Origin: Aradus depressus
Taxonomy: Eukaryota > Arthropoda > Insecta > Hemiptera > Aradidae
NCBI GenBank assembly: GCA_963662175.1
Contig: OY759217.1
Location: forward strand, 48,398,108-48,462,107
DNA: 64,000 nt
Direction: 5' to 3'
Positions within the stretch are counted from its first letter, which is position 1, and each line of letters opens with the position of its first letter. The notes under the pieces were generated by a model. The model did no database searches. It was not told where the DNA came from and was given only the letters and a program-made list of their open reading frames with translations. Positions 9,375 through 19,389 of the stretch are shown piece by piece. A program made the translations under genes and the position numbers.

Positions 9375-9850
9375 CATTTACATTTCTTACATAGGCAGTT
9401 ACAAAATTATTAGATGTCAATAAATAGTACAAAATCAGCAAAAAAAAAACATTAACCAAAATTCAAAGTTCCAAAATACAGTGCTTCTATCGATTGGCCA
9501 ACATAGTAATTTATCTCGGATGGGGTAGAAGGAGAAGTCTGTATCATACATCACTGTCCATCTGAACCACAGAGTAGCTGCTACTCAACCATACCTACCT
9601 GCTACCACATTTCACCAAAGTTTCAACAATATACCTCAACAACTGACCAATAAATCAGACCCACGGGTTGTCGAAAGTTCTCAACGGTAGTCCGTTGAAA
9701 GTCTTCACTCACGATTTCCTACCATCAACCATTTTGCGAGGGGGATTTTCTTGCCAAAGTATATTTTTTTAAATGAATAAGATAAATGAAGGGAAACAAC
9801 CTCACACATATAAGGAAAACTTAAGCTTATATTAAGGGGAGGTTTGGTGG
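9375..9850. other. unassigned sequence
   Basis: No ORF or repeat family recognised. It contains a few CA/AC-rich words and a poly-A tract near 9440. Confidence 0.35.
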
Positions 9851-9884
9851 GTGGGGGAGAGTTTAGAATTTAGAGAAAAAAAAT

Positions 9885-10095
9885 GTCTGCCCTGTAAGTT
9901 ACCTATTAATTTTCAGAAAAATCGGCCAAAGAGAAGGAGGAATTATGGTGGGGGTTGGTGGCTACAGAAACACTCTAATAACTGCCTAATAACAATGAAT
10001 GTATCGATACATCATTTAATATGGGAATTCACAAGGCCTTATGTAAGTCAACTATTGATTGGTTTTCAAGGGAGAGCAACAACTTACTTTATGGC
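9885..10095 (+). repeat. TTCCCC element, partial copy
   Basis: Blocks 'CTATTAATTTTCAGAAAAAT', 'ACTCTAATAACTGCC' and 'TATGTAAGTCAACTATTGAT' are present. It lies just upstream of the 36-bp minisatellite. Confidence 0.65.
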
Positions 10096-10198
10096 TGATT
10101 ATCTTCTTTTACATCCCTCTACCATGGTTAATTTGGCTTGCCAATTTTACGCCCCGTTTACAATAATTCTTTTTCCGATATACTCCCCCATTAGAAGC

Positions 10199-10918
10199 CA
10201 CTTCCTGCCTCAGAGTGTCAGTAAAGACCAATCCCACTTGCTGCCTCAGAGTGTCAGTAAAGACCAATCCCACTTGCTGCCTCAGAGTGTCAGTAAAGAC
10301 CAATCCCACTTGCTGCCTCAGAGTGTCAGTAAAGACCAATCCCACTTGCTGCCTCAGAGTGTCAGTAAAGACCAATCCCACTTGCTGCCTCAGAGTGTCA
10401 GTAAAGACCAATCCCACTTGCTGCCTCAGAGTGTCAGTAAAGACCAATCCCACTTGCTGCCTCAGAGTGTCAGTAAAGACCAATCCCACTTGCTGCCTCA
10501 GAGTGTCAGTAAAGACCAATCCCACTTGCTGCCTCAGAGTGTCAGTAAAGACCAATCCCACTTGCTGCCTCAGAGTGTCAGTAAAGACCAATCCCACTTG
10601 CTGCCTCAGAGTGTCAGTAAAGACCAATCCCACTTGCTGCCTCAGAGTGTCAGTAAAGACCAATCCCACTTCCTGCCTCAGAGTGTCAGTAAAGACCAAT
10701 CCCACTTGCTGCCTCAGAGTGTCAGTAAAGACCAATCCCACTTGCTGCCTCAGAGTGTCAGTAAAGACCAATCCCACTTGCTGCCTCAGAGTGTCAGTAA
10801 AGACCAATCCCACTTCCTGCCTCAGAGTGTCAGTAAAGACCAATCCCACTTGCTGCCTCAGAGTGTCAGTAAAGACCAATCCCACTTGCTGCCTCAGAGT
10901 GTCAGTAAAGACCAATCC
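10199..10918 (+). repeat. 36-bp minisatellite, 20 units
   Basis: Twenty head-to-tail 36-bp units, each beginning CACTTGCTGCCTCAGAG and ending AAAGACCAATCC, plus a short partial unit. They are essentially identical; the only variant I see is CACTTCCTG instead of CACTTGCTG in units starting 10199, 10667 and 10811 and at the right boundary (10919). Because 36 is divisible by 3 and the unit has no stop in several frames, long ORFs appear on both strands (9851-11155 and 10215-10934 plus; 10109-10921 minus). They consist almost wholly of a repeated 12-residue motif, and I do not regard them as genes. Confidence 0.95.
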
Positions 10919-10924
10919 CACTTC

Positions 10925-11300
10925 CTTAGATTAGTCCTGGCCAATAATAAGAATGATATCTCAAACATTTTCTTTTATTTAATCAGCGCTCTGAAACTTG
11001 GATCATTCATAGTTAATAATGTATTTCAACTTCCATATTATATTGATATACTAGGGACCTACATCCCCCAATTTACTGTCTTATTATTATTATTATTAAT
11101 TTGTAATTACTTATTTTATTTATACTTTTTTTATTTATTTAAGTTATTTATTTAGTTTGTTAAAGGTTCCTTTATATATGTCATTATTGTTCAGCTGATC
11201 TATCTATAATTTTGGAAATGTTAATGTTAATATTGTAAAAGTAATGGCCACTGATTGTATAGGGGTGATCCCTTTAAACAATAAAAATTATTATTATTAT
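10925..11300 (+). mobile_element. possible LINE 3' end
   Basis: Downstream of the minisatellite the plus strand reads 'ISNIFFYLISALKLGSFIVN' followed by stops, a T-rich stretch and 'CCCTTTAAACAATAAAAATT' running into (ATT)n. This looks like a degenerate retrotransposon C terminus, 3' UTR and simple-repeat tail. Weakly supported. Confidence 0.3.
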
Positions 11301-11960
11301 TTTTACAAATGTATAAATCAAATATAGTAATATAATAATGATAGTTATTAAGGATTAATAATAAATATTTCTTTGAAGTTTCCTTAGCTCTCAGAATATC
11401 ATCAGCATACGTAATATGAGTTAATAATGAATCCATGAACAAAATCCAATTTGTACCGATTTCTACTTATTGAGATGTTTACATAACATGGTTTCCCATT
11501 TTATACAACGATACTGAGTATTGAGTTATATGGATTGTATAATACCACTATTGTATTACTCAGACAAATACACGAGGTTATGGCTTCACATTTCAACAGC
11601 CAATCATCTCAGAAAAATCCTTCTGAAGTTTCTTCGAAAAAAAAAATAAAAACTAAGTTACTTTTCTTTGGAAAAAGTACATTGAACTTTAAAAATGAAA
11701 AACAAATAAATCATGAAATAAATTTTCTTTCAAGTCCCAAAAAGGGCTGGTTATTACGAAAATAAAAATTCTCTCTCAGAGTAAATGATTTTGTATTTAC
11801 ATTGGTAGATAGATCAACGTCCGGATTTCTCTTTCCCACTAAGGCCAAGATAACTAGAAAAAAAACACTTTTGATCTTCTTCCCACATCAAAAAGTTATA
11901 TTTATTTATTAGGAAAATGTTTAAATAAATGATGAAAAATATAGTAAAAAAAACAAAAAG
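11300..11960. other. unassigned AT-rich sequence
   Basis: ORFs at 11227-11442 (minus) and 11535-11765 (plus) show no domain. Nothing else is recognised. Confidence 0.35.
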
Positions 11961-11964
11961 GCTT

Positions 11965-12085
11965 TCGACTATAAAAGGCCCTATGTAAATCAATTCTTGT
12001 GGGAAAGCGGAAAGTTAATGGAGTAATTCATTCTGGGGAAGTATATTGCCAGTGATTCATTGACGGATTTTTTTTTTTTTTTTTA
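11965..12085 (+). repeat. TTCCCC element, 3' terminal fragment
   Basis: Only the last ~120 bp: 'GGCCCTATGTAAATCAATTC', then 'ATTCTGGGGAAGTATATTGC', AGTGATTCATTGACGG and a poly-T tract. Confidence 0.7.
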
Positions 12086-12590
12086 ACGATTGAGCTTTAA
12101 TAATAATAATAATAATTTGTTAATAATAATGTGATATAAGAAAAGCAATGTCCATTGTGAATATTGCAAATATTGTTACTTCATTTTCTTTCTCTTTTTT
12201 ATATTTCGCACATTGTGGCCTGAGGAAGGGACGTAGAAACTTTCCGAAATGTCCTCGTCGTGAGAATGACATTTCCGGAAAAGTATTCAAAAATTATTAA
12301 TTTTAATTTAATTAAAAAAATTTTATTTGATATATACATATAAAAGTAAATTAAGTACACTTTATTTATCAACTGTATAATTTTATTATTTTGAACTCAT
12401 ATTTTCTAGTATTTATGTAATAATTTATTTTTATTTTTTAGTAGTATTGTTAATTCTAATCCATGTGTGTCACACTCTGAGAGTTAATATCTGTTTATGT
12501 ATCTAATTTATAAGCTATCTTAATGTAAATATTCTACCATGTTATGTTTTTACGCAAATAAATATTATTATTATTGTAATAATAAGTTTA
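12085..12590 (+). repeat. repeat family D (Penelope-like?) with hammerhead-like motif
   Basis: Dispersed repeat also present inverted at 13300-13690 and, split by a LINE, at 19285-20757. It contains CCTGAGGA (12219-12226), GAAA (12246-12249) and 'AACTTTCCGAAATGTCCTCG', a decayed hammerhead-like core. Downstream come 'ATGTGTGTCACACTCTGAGA', 'TAATTTATAAGCTATCTTAA' and an (ATT)n tail at about 12558-12590. Confidence 0.55.
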
Positions 12591-12705
12591 ATGGCCGATT
12601 CTGGGGAGAGGTAAGTGGGCATGCTCGAGCCATAGGCCTGTTATAAAAGTAAGATTCTAATTAACAGAAGGAATGTTAACATAAAGAATAGATAAACTAT
12701 AGATA

Positions 12706-12735
12706 CTGATGATGCGAATGCTTCCCGAAACGTCT
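12706..12735 (+). ncRNA. hammerhead-like core motif
   Basis: CTGATGA (12706-12712), a short spacer, then GAAAC (12727-12731) and GTC. The intervening stem is poor (GCGAATGC at best) and stem I is weak. It resembles the core seen at 7799 and 13614. Confidence 0.3.
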
Positions 12736-12962
12736 GTAATTGCCATATTTTTAAAAGACAAACAAATAAATGGGATGAATAACTGCTTTTGCTCAAAAAT
12801 AATTATCTCACAACAAAGAGTTCGATACATAATCATAAATACAGTTTCTAAATAATGAAGACTAAATTAAAATAAAACAGAGCAGATGACATTAATTAAC
12901 AAAACAATAGGAGAGATATTTAAGTATAATATAATAACGATTCTAAAAACAAAAAAAAATAG

Positions 12963-13170
12963 TTATTGTGACTTATGCCCAAGCTTTAACTACGAGGTCA
13001 TACCGCCTACTACCAGAGCGCTCTTAGGTCACTCTGGTGGAGATGAGTCCAACTCTACTGTGGAAGTCCAAAAGTTTGTCTACCTAGGTTTATTCGGTCT
13101 TTAACGAATTGTACAGGCTCGAGACCGTCGCTTAACGTCCTATCTGAAGGACGGCGTGGTGAAGGTAAAA
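12963..13170 (-). mobile_element. tRNA-derived SINE (family 1), 5'-truncated
   Basis: Minus-oriented copy: 'GTGACTTATGCCCAAGCTTT', 'TACCAGAGCGCTCTTAGGTC', 'CTCGAGACCGTCGCTTAACG', ending at 'AAGGACGGCGTGGTGAAGG'. The tRNA-like head is absent. Confidence 0.8.
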
Positions 13171-13299
13171 TCACAATAATGTACATTTAAAAAAAAATAA
13201 AATAATGTGGCAGCCTACAGAAAGTGGATCACGTCATCCTTCTCCCCCAAAGTACACAACTGAGTTATTAGTTGTGCTGTGATAATAATAATAAAATTC

Positions 13300-13690
13300 C
13301 CTTTAAACCAATACATGTTAATAGGTCAAAAGAATATTTATACATTAAGATAGCTTATAAATTAGATTTATAACTACTTGAGTCTAACACACGTATAATC
13401 ATAAATTATACTAATAATAACAAAACTATTAAAAAAAGTAAAATGAAATTAATAAAAACTGAACAAATAAATACTTAAAAATATATGAGTACATAAACAA
13501 AATTAATACAAGATACGTTTATAATAAGTCGACACATTTTTCAATTTAATAAAAATTAAGATAATTTAAAAAAAAAAAAAAAAACTTTTCGGAAGTGTTT
13601 TTATCCTAACGATGTTTCGGGACGTTCTTACGTCCCATCATCAGGTCCCAATGAGCGAGATATAGAAAAGAAAGAAAACAATGTAACTAT
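13300..13690 (-). repeat. repeat family D, minus copy
   Basis: Inverted relative to 12085-12590, sharing 'TAAGATAGCTTATAAATTAG', GAGTCTAACACACG and an (AAT)n end at about 13285-13300. It carries the best hammerhead-like core of the window at its right end (13614-13644). Confidence 0.6.
13614..13644 (-). ncRNA. hammerhead-ribozyme-like core with perfect stem II
   Basis: Read on the minus strand: CTGATGA (13638-13644), a hairpin with 7-bp perfect arms GGGACGT and ACGTCCC around AAGA (13619-13637), then GAAAC (13614-13618) and ATC. Known: the invariant hammerhead core is CUGANGA, stem II, GAAA, stem III, NUH, and compact hammerheads with a minimal stem III are reported in Penelope-like elements. 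Here stem III is reduced to almost nothing, ATC replaces the GTC of the other copies, and stem I (GAC with GTT) is only about 3 bp. It is probably a decayed ribozyme or a relic of one. Confidence 0.45.
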
Positions 13691-13699
13691 AACAATATA

Positions 13700-13704
13700 T
13701 GAAA

Positions 13705-13775
<71 letters not shown>

Positions 13776-13935
13776 TAGATTAATCAATTATAAATGAATA
13801 TATAAAAAAGACTAAATAAAAAAAACAATAACGTACATTGGACTGACCTTTAAGGTGTGGAGGAACTCTGCCCAAAAAATAAAAATGAAAGCTTTGTATC
13901 AAATAATGTTTTTGAATATGAAACACGATAAGTAT
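13700..13935 (+). repeat. (AT)n tract joined to dispersed repeat E
   Basis: About 30 AT units (13708-13768) lead into a ~150-bp sequence with 'GACTGACCTTTAAGGTGTGG' and 'GCTTTGTATCAAATAATGTT'. The same sequence occurs inverted, again joined to AT tracts, at 32640-32940. Confidence 0.75.
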
Positions 13936-14560
13936 ATTATATAATGTATTATTAATTCGTATAATAGTTTCTGAACAAAAATGATATTCAACAAATTAGT
14001 CACACCTTTGACACAAACCAGCAAAACTGAGTTATATATAATCTGTTTACAAATGATATAATTAGATGGAAGGATGCCAAAGAGCTTCCAAGAAGTGGAA
14101 ATGTTCAGTCACCTTTCTTCCTAGAAATGCAACCCAGTTGCTAATACCAAATTTTTCATTCCCTTTGCAAAATTTATCTAAAAGGGAATATTTGAGTGAG
14201 CCTAATTGGAGTCGACTATTTATTCATGACCGGGGCGAGTAACAGTGAAGGCAGCTTGGGGAGAATGAAAATTAGAGGAAATCGGGTAAGGTTCATATTT
14301 CAGTACAGAAACAGTAAACAAAACATTAAATATTAACCATTTCAAGCTTTTTATTGAACATCTCAACAAATAAAAATGTTAAATAGCTTTTATACACATA
14401 AGGTATCCGCCATAAGTTTTTTTTATACTGTTCATTTTATAACTGAAGTTTAAATCCGTATGGCCCTAATTATCGAAGTAAATATTCCTTCTGGCACAAT
14501 AAAAAAATAACTTTTTTTATAATCATGTTAAAGCTCATTGTGATAAAAATGTGTGATAAT
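13935..14560. other. unassigned sequence
   Basis: No ORF, repeat family or exon supported. AT-rich throughout. Confidence 0.4.
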
Positions 14561-15180
14561 TATTGTGTGTCTAATGTTTTAAAGGCTAATATTTCAGAAC
14601 GGCGAAAATGTATTGTGTGAGTAAAGTTTTGAAGGCGATATGTATTGTATATTTGGAAGGCCAATATTACAGAAAGGGTAACATGTATTATATGTTTAAA
14701 ATTTTGAAGGACAATATATCATTATATATGAGGAGTTTGGAGCCAGAGCGGACCGACCCACAATTTTTCCGAAAATGAGTTATTACCATCCTGATGTTGG
14801 CATAGGTTCCCTTTTTCAAAACCAGTGTGGATCACTTAGTTTCTTCACTTCAGTGATAGATAGCAGCACTTTAAGTTTAGTCCACAAGTATTTTGAGCAT
14901 ATATTTTTAAAGTCACAATGGATCATACGGCCTTCAAAAACTTTATAGAACACAAAAAGGGATCACTCATCCAATACTATTCTAAAATTTCAAATATAAA
15001 TAAATATTTGGGGCCCATTTATGGAGATAAACAAAATGTACTCAATTTTCAAATGCCATTTTCTTTCTGTTCAGTTTCAACCAGTTGGTCCGCTCTGGCT
15101 CCAAACTCTTCATATATAACACGTATTGTATGTTTAAAGTTTTGAAGGCGAATATTTTAGAATAGGTTAAACGTTTGAAG
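14560..15180 (+). repeat. imperfect ~60-bp tandem repeat, split by a MITE
   Basis: Units such as 'GTTTTGAAGGCGATATGTAT' and 'GTTTTGAAGGCGAATATTTT' recur every ~60 bp (14570-14728) and resume after the MITE (15116-15176). The array therefore pre-dates the insertion at 14730-15111. Confidence 0.6.
14730..15111 (+). mobile_element. MITE 'GAGGAG', copy 1 (382 bp)
   Basis: Terminal inverted repeats of ~29 bp start GAGGAGTTTGGAGCCAGAGC and end with the complement (two mismatches in this copy). It is flanked by ATAT on both sides (14726-14729, 15112-15115), consistent with a 4-bp target duplication. The interior has no transposase; short ORFs there are chance. A near-identical copy is at 17692-18072. 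Confidence 0.85.
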
Positions 15181-15364
15181 GTTTGAAAAAGGACATTGGA
15201 CGGAAAGTCAATGTTTTTGGTACCCAGCGACCACCCTATCAAGAGCGTAAGTACGGTTAGGGGTGAAGGGGGTGATTACATCCCCTCACCCCTCCAGAAG
15301 CCAGACCCAGAAAGTAGTACTTAGCGAAATAAAACAAAGTAATCAATAGTTTTTTTAGTCGATG

Positions 15365-15490
15365 TCTTCACCACACACATCCACTCAAGTCATTATAAGG
15401 CCCTGAAGAAGGAAATAAATAGTTCCGAAACGTTAACCAAATATTGGAATTTTCATTTACACGACAGAACCTCGAATTCCTTCTACTGTG
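15365..15490 (+). repeat. Penelope-like terminal fragment lacking the intron
   Basis: Shares 'CACATCCACTCAAGTCATTA' with the copy at 7440-7885, but reads ATAAG straight into GCCCTGAAGA at 15399/15400. Then follow CTGAAGA (15403-15409), a GGAA/TTCC hairpin, GAAAC (15427-15431) and 'CGACAGAACCTCGAATTCC'. The left inverted arm seen in the other copy is missing. Confidence 0.6.
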
Positions 15491-16550
15491 TATATGTATG
15501 TTGAACATTTAGAGGAGCATAACTGTTATACCAAAAATTCAATGCTATGCTATCTCGGTGAAAAAATCACTTAAGGGCAGCTTAAGACTCCCTCAAGATG
15601 TCTCAAACTCCGCTAAGATCCTTCCCTGGGGAACATAGAACATCGAATGGATTGCCCTGTACAACGTATAGTCCGAGAAATGAAAACGAAGGGAGCTATA
15701 ATGTTTCCCAAATCAAATCACCTGAAGAAGACACCCCGAGGACCATTTTTCAAAAGAGTCACTGGTCCGAATCACCGTTTCACAGTTGAACACAAAAGGC
15801 CACTCGGGGATCTAATGAATACCGGATTTGAACGAGGCCCCCGTCCCTCTGGCAATATGCCATCCCATACCATCCCCAACAATAGGAAAAAAGAGGAATT
15901 TTCCCCCTTTTTTTTATTATTTTTTTCCCCCTCCAATTTCCACATTCATTATTCACTTGCAAAAAAAAGGTTAATTTTTTTTTTTTTTTAATTTCAGTCG
16001 TTAAATTACGAACTTATCGAGATGGAGTGGTCTAGCGAGGTTTTTGTGGCCTGTCTGCCAGTATCCTCCTCCCGCCTTCGAAGTGACACAATACATCTAT
16101 GACCTCAAAATCTTTGAATATTTCATCTTATTTCTAAGGTAACATATAACTCGTTTTAAAATAACAAGGCCGAGAGGAAACCAGCTATTGTAATTATAAA
16201 AACAACATTAATAATTTTTCAAAAAAGCACAAAAAATAATTTTATGTCCCTCACTTTTGACAAGTACGACCAATTTTCAAAATTTGGTCATATGAAAATA
16301 AAAGAACAGTAAATTTTACAAATTTTCTCATTTCAAATATCAATAATTAGGGCCCCTTTTTATAAAAACATCTTTATTTTGATGAAAAAAATAATCAAAT
16401 TTTAAATATAATTGTTTTTGTACAAAAGCTTTTTTAATTATAAAAGTCACAAAAAAACGTCAATATGTCAAAATTATTGTTTTATTGTAGTCATAGCTAT
16501 AGCATTTATAGTTATAGCATTTAAATTCCAAAAGAAAAATGTAAACTATA
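15490..16550. other. unassigned sequence
   Basis: ORFs at 15598-15991 have no recognisable domain or splice context. Poly-T/A runs occur at 15908-15925 and 15961-15989. A small 'ATAGCATTTATAGTTATAGC' duplication lies just before the minisatellite. Confidence 0.35.
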
Positions 16551-16554
16551 AAAA

Positions 16555-17402
16555 ATGTTGCTAGAATCATTAAGGGGCTCAGAACAGCGAGTAAATGTTG
16601 CTAGAATCATTAAGGGGCTCAGAACAGCGAGTAAATGTTGCTAGAATCATTAAAAGGGGCTCAGAACAGCGAGTAAATGTTGCTAGAATCATTAAAAGGG
16701 GCTCAGAACAGCGAGTAAATGTTGCTAGAATCATTAAAAGGTGCTCAGAACAGCGAGTAAATGTTGCTAGAATCATTAAGGGGCTTGGAACAGCGAGTAA
16801 ATGTTGCTAGAATCATTAAGGGGCTCAGAACAGCGAGTAAATGTTGCTAGAATCATTAAGGGACTTGGAACAGCGAGTAAATGTTGCTAGAATCATTAAG
16901 GGGCTCAGAACAGCGAGTAAATGTTGCTAGAATCATTAAGGGGCTTGGAACAGCGAGTAAATGTTGCTAGAATCATTAAGGGGCTTGGAACAGCGAGTAA
17001 ATGTTGCTAGAATCATTAAGGGGCTTGGAACAGCGAGTAAATGTTGCTAGAATCATTAAGGGACTTGGAACAGCGAGTAAATGTTGCTAGAATCATTAAG
17101 GGGCTCAGAACAGCGAGTAAATGTTGCTAGAATCATTAAGGGGCTTGGAACAGCGAGTAAATGTTGCTAGAATCATTAAGGGGCTCAGAACAGCGAGTAA
17201 ATGTTGCTAGAATCATTAAGGGGCTTGGAACAGCGAGTAAATGTTGCTAGAATCATTAAAAGGGGCTCAGAACAGCGAGTAAATGTTGCTAGAATCATTA
17301 AGGGGCTTGGAACAGCGAGTAAATGTTGCTAGAATCATTAAGGGGCTCAGAACAGCGAGTAAATGTTGCTAGAATCATTAAGGGGCTTGGAACAGCGAGT
17401 AA
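16555..17402 (+). repeat. 40/42-bp minisatellite, 21 units, with higher-order alternation
   Basis: Twenty-one units of 'ATGTTGCTAGAATCATTAAG' ... ACAGCGAGTAA. Most are 40 bp; units starting 16635, 16677, 16719 and 17241 are 42 bp because AAGGGG has become AAAAGGGG. Two sequence types alternate, GGCTCAGAA and G(G/A)CTTGGAA; from the unit at 17081 the alternation is strict, an 80-bp higher-order unit. The ORFs over 16579-16810 exist only because 42 is divisible by 3. Confidence 0.95.
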
Positions 17403-17433
17403 ATGATTAGTACTTGAATTTATTTAAATTACT

Positions 17434-17691
17434 TTGTACTTACATCTCATCAAATTAAAACCGTCCCCCAACTGTGAACACTGCGATGAGACTGAGGACG
17501 TAGTCCACATTTTCACTAAGTGCAAAAAATACGACAACCAGAGACACCATGAGACGCTACTATCCAACGAAAACACATTTCTTCAAACAATAGCTAACAT
17601 TAATAACATAGAAAACGTTAACAAACTATTTAAATTTATTACCAAATCAAAGACTACTACATACTCGCTCCGGCTTTATAGGACTACAATT
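17434..17691 (+). mobile_element. LINE C-terminal fragment with zinc-knuckle-like motif, interrupted by a MITE
   Basis: The plus strand reads 'LKPSPNCEHCDETEDVVHIF' and continues TKCKKYDNQ. The C-x2-C-x7-H-x4-C pattern with ED--H and a following charged stretch is typical of the end of many non-LTR retrotransposon reverse transcriptase ORFs. The frame runs to the MITE insertion at 17692 and resumes after it as ISLTAK and a stop (18073-18094), then an A-rich tail. The enzyme domains are missing, so the copy is dead. Confidence 0.7.
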
Positions 17692-18072
17692 GAGGAGTTT
17701 GGAGCCAGAGCGGACCAACCCACAATTTTTCGGAAAATGAGTTATTACCATCCTGATGTTGGCATAGGTTCCCTTTTTCAAAACCAATGTGGATCACTTA
17801 GTTTCTTCACTTCAGTGATAGATAGCAGCACTTAAAGTTTAGTCCACAAGTATTTTGTGCATATATTTTCAAAGTCACAATGGATCATACGGCCTTCAAA
17901 AACTTTATAGAACACAAAAGGGATCACTCATCGAATACTATTCTAAAATTTCAAATATAAATAAATATTTGGGGCCCATTTATGGAGATAAACAAAATGT
18001 ACTCAATTTTCAATTGCCATTTTCTACCTGTTCAGTTTCAACCAGTTGGTCCGCTCTGGCTCCAAACTCCTC
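17692..18072 (+). mobile_element. MITE 'GAGGAG', copy 2 (381 bp)
   Basis: Perfect terminal inverted repeats (GAGGAGTTTGGAGCCAGAGC and complement, ~28 bp). The target duplication is AATT on both sides (17688-17691, 18073-18076). It is inserted in the LINE tail, whose reading frame continues when the element and one AATT are ignored. Highly similar to copy 1; no coding capacity. Confidence 0.9.
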
Positions 18073-18094
18073 AATTAGTCTTACGGCAAAATAA

Positions 18095-18345
18095 AAAAAA
18101 AATAATAATAAAAAATTGATAATCAATTACTAGGTAAGTAATATAATTATGTTATTCAAAATGTTTCAATTATATTAATTGATGTAATATGCAATTGAAT
18201 TCAATAACTTTGTATTATAATTAAGATTTAATAATTAAGTCGTCAGTAATTCAATTAATGGTCGCAATTTTAATTCTACAATAATTATAATTAAATCATA
18301 TTTAAAATGTAGAATGGTGTGAATCTTACGGATGCTAATATACAC
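18095..18345. other. AT-rich LINE tail and unassigned sequence
   Basis: Begins with the A-rich tail of the LINE (18090-18115), then low-complexity AT-rich DNA with many AATTA words. Confidence 0.45.
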
Positions 18346-18346
18346 A

Positions 18347-18640
18347 GTTGTGACTCATGCCCGGGCTTGAACTACGAGATCATATCGCCTACTAGCAGAG
18401 TGCTCTTAGGTCACTCTGGTGGACATGAACTCGACTCTATTTTGCCTACCTATGTGTATTCAATTAGGATCTTTACGTTTGCCTCGCACAAGCTCGGGAC
18501 CATCGCTAAACGTCCTACCCGAAGGCCGGCGTGCTCAATGTTTTTTTCACTCCCCACATATAAAACCTAAGGGCCTCGGCTCGGATGCGAACCCTCGACC
18601 TGCGGCTAGCATGCTTCCTCTGAGCTACCGGCGCCCTCAA
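18347..18640 (-). mobile_element. tRNA-derived SINE (family 1), minus, near full length
   Basis: Runs from 'TGTGACTCATGCCCGGGCTT' to 'CTGAGCTACCGGCGCCCTC'. The B box is mutated (GATGCGAACCCTC). It forms a head-to-head pair with the plus copy that follows. Confidence 0.85.
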
Positions 18641-18649
18641 TAAGACAAG

Positions 18650-18914
18650 TGAGGGTGGTATGCGTGCTCCCTTAGTGAGCTCAGTATTGCGGGTTCGAAA
18701 CCCGGGCGAAGCCATTAAGTTTTTATCTGGGAGGTAAAAAAAACCGTGTCCTTGGGATGGGTCGTTAAGCAATGCTCCCGAGCCTGTGAATGAACCTAAG
18801 TAGGCAAAATTTAGGAGTCCTACTATATATGTCCACAAGAGCGACGAAAGAGCTCTAGTAGTAGGCGATATGACCTCGTAATTAAGCCCGGGCGTGAGTC
18901 AATATAACCAACTA
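18650..18914 (+). mobile_element. tRNA-derived SINE (family 1) with target duplication
   Basis: Diverged plus copy: B box 'GGGTTCGAAACCC', 'GGCAAAATTTAGGAGTCCTA', 'AGGCGATATGACCTCGTAAT', 'GGGCGTGAGTCA'. It is flanked by AATAAGACAAG (18639-18649 and 18915-18925), a perfect 11-bp target duplication, and inserted immediately at the 5' head of the neighbouring minus SINE. Confidence 0.85.
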
Positions 18915-18929
18915 AATAAGACAAGGGAA

Positions 18930-19285
18930 AATATTGTAGTAAGTCTCGGTAACAGTTTACTGGAGATAGTTGACAGAGCTGTCAGCTTATCTAACTATTT
19001 ACCAACATTTAATACCATCAAACCATCAATTAATGTATAATCTGAAGGTTTGCACATGAATTCGCATCTGAGTTATCAGCCCCCCCCCCCCCCCCCCTGC
19101 TCCCCGCACATACCATACCGCTGCCTGTCGGGTATGATCACAATTCAGTTATCAATTATATATATTTTGGAGGTTATAGATTATGTACTTAAACTGTGAT
19201 ACACAAGTAAATGACGTCGAAGCACGCGGTTCTGTTTTTTCGCAAATTACTATTTTTTGGTACATTTTTACAAACATTTTAATTA
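18930..19285. other. unassigned sequence with an 18-bp poly-C run
   Basis: Poly-C at 19080-19097. No other structure recognised. Confidence 0.45.
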
Positions 19286-19355
19286 TTTATAATATTTATT
19301 TCCGTTAAACCAATGTATGGTAATATGCTATGTCATAAGAATATATATATATATA

Positions 19356-19389
<34 letters not shown>

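Noticed and set aside
9851..11155. 434-residue plus-strand ORF and large overlapping ORFs on both strands
   Set aside because: They consist of the 36-bp tandem repeat read in frames that happen to lack stops. The flanks are TTCCCC element and probable LINE 3' end, with no start context or domain.
16555..17402. CRISPR or regulatory iteron array
   Set aside because: Contiguous 40/42-bp minisatellite units without spacers and without an associated gene.
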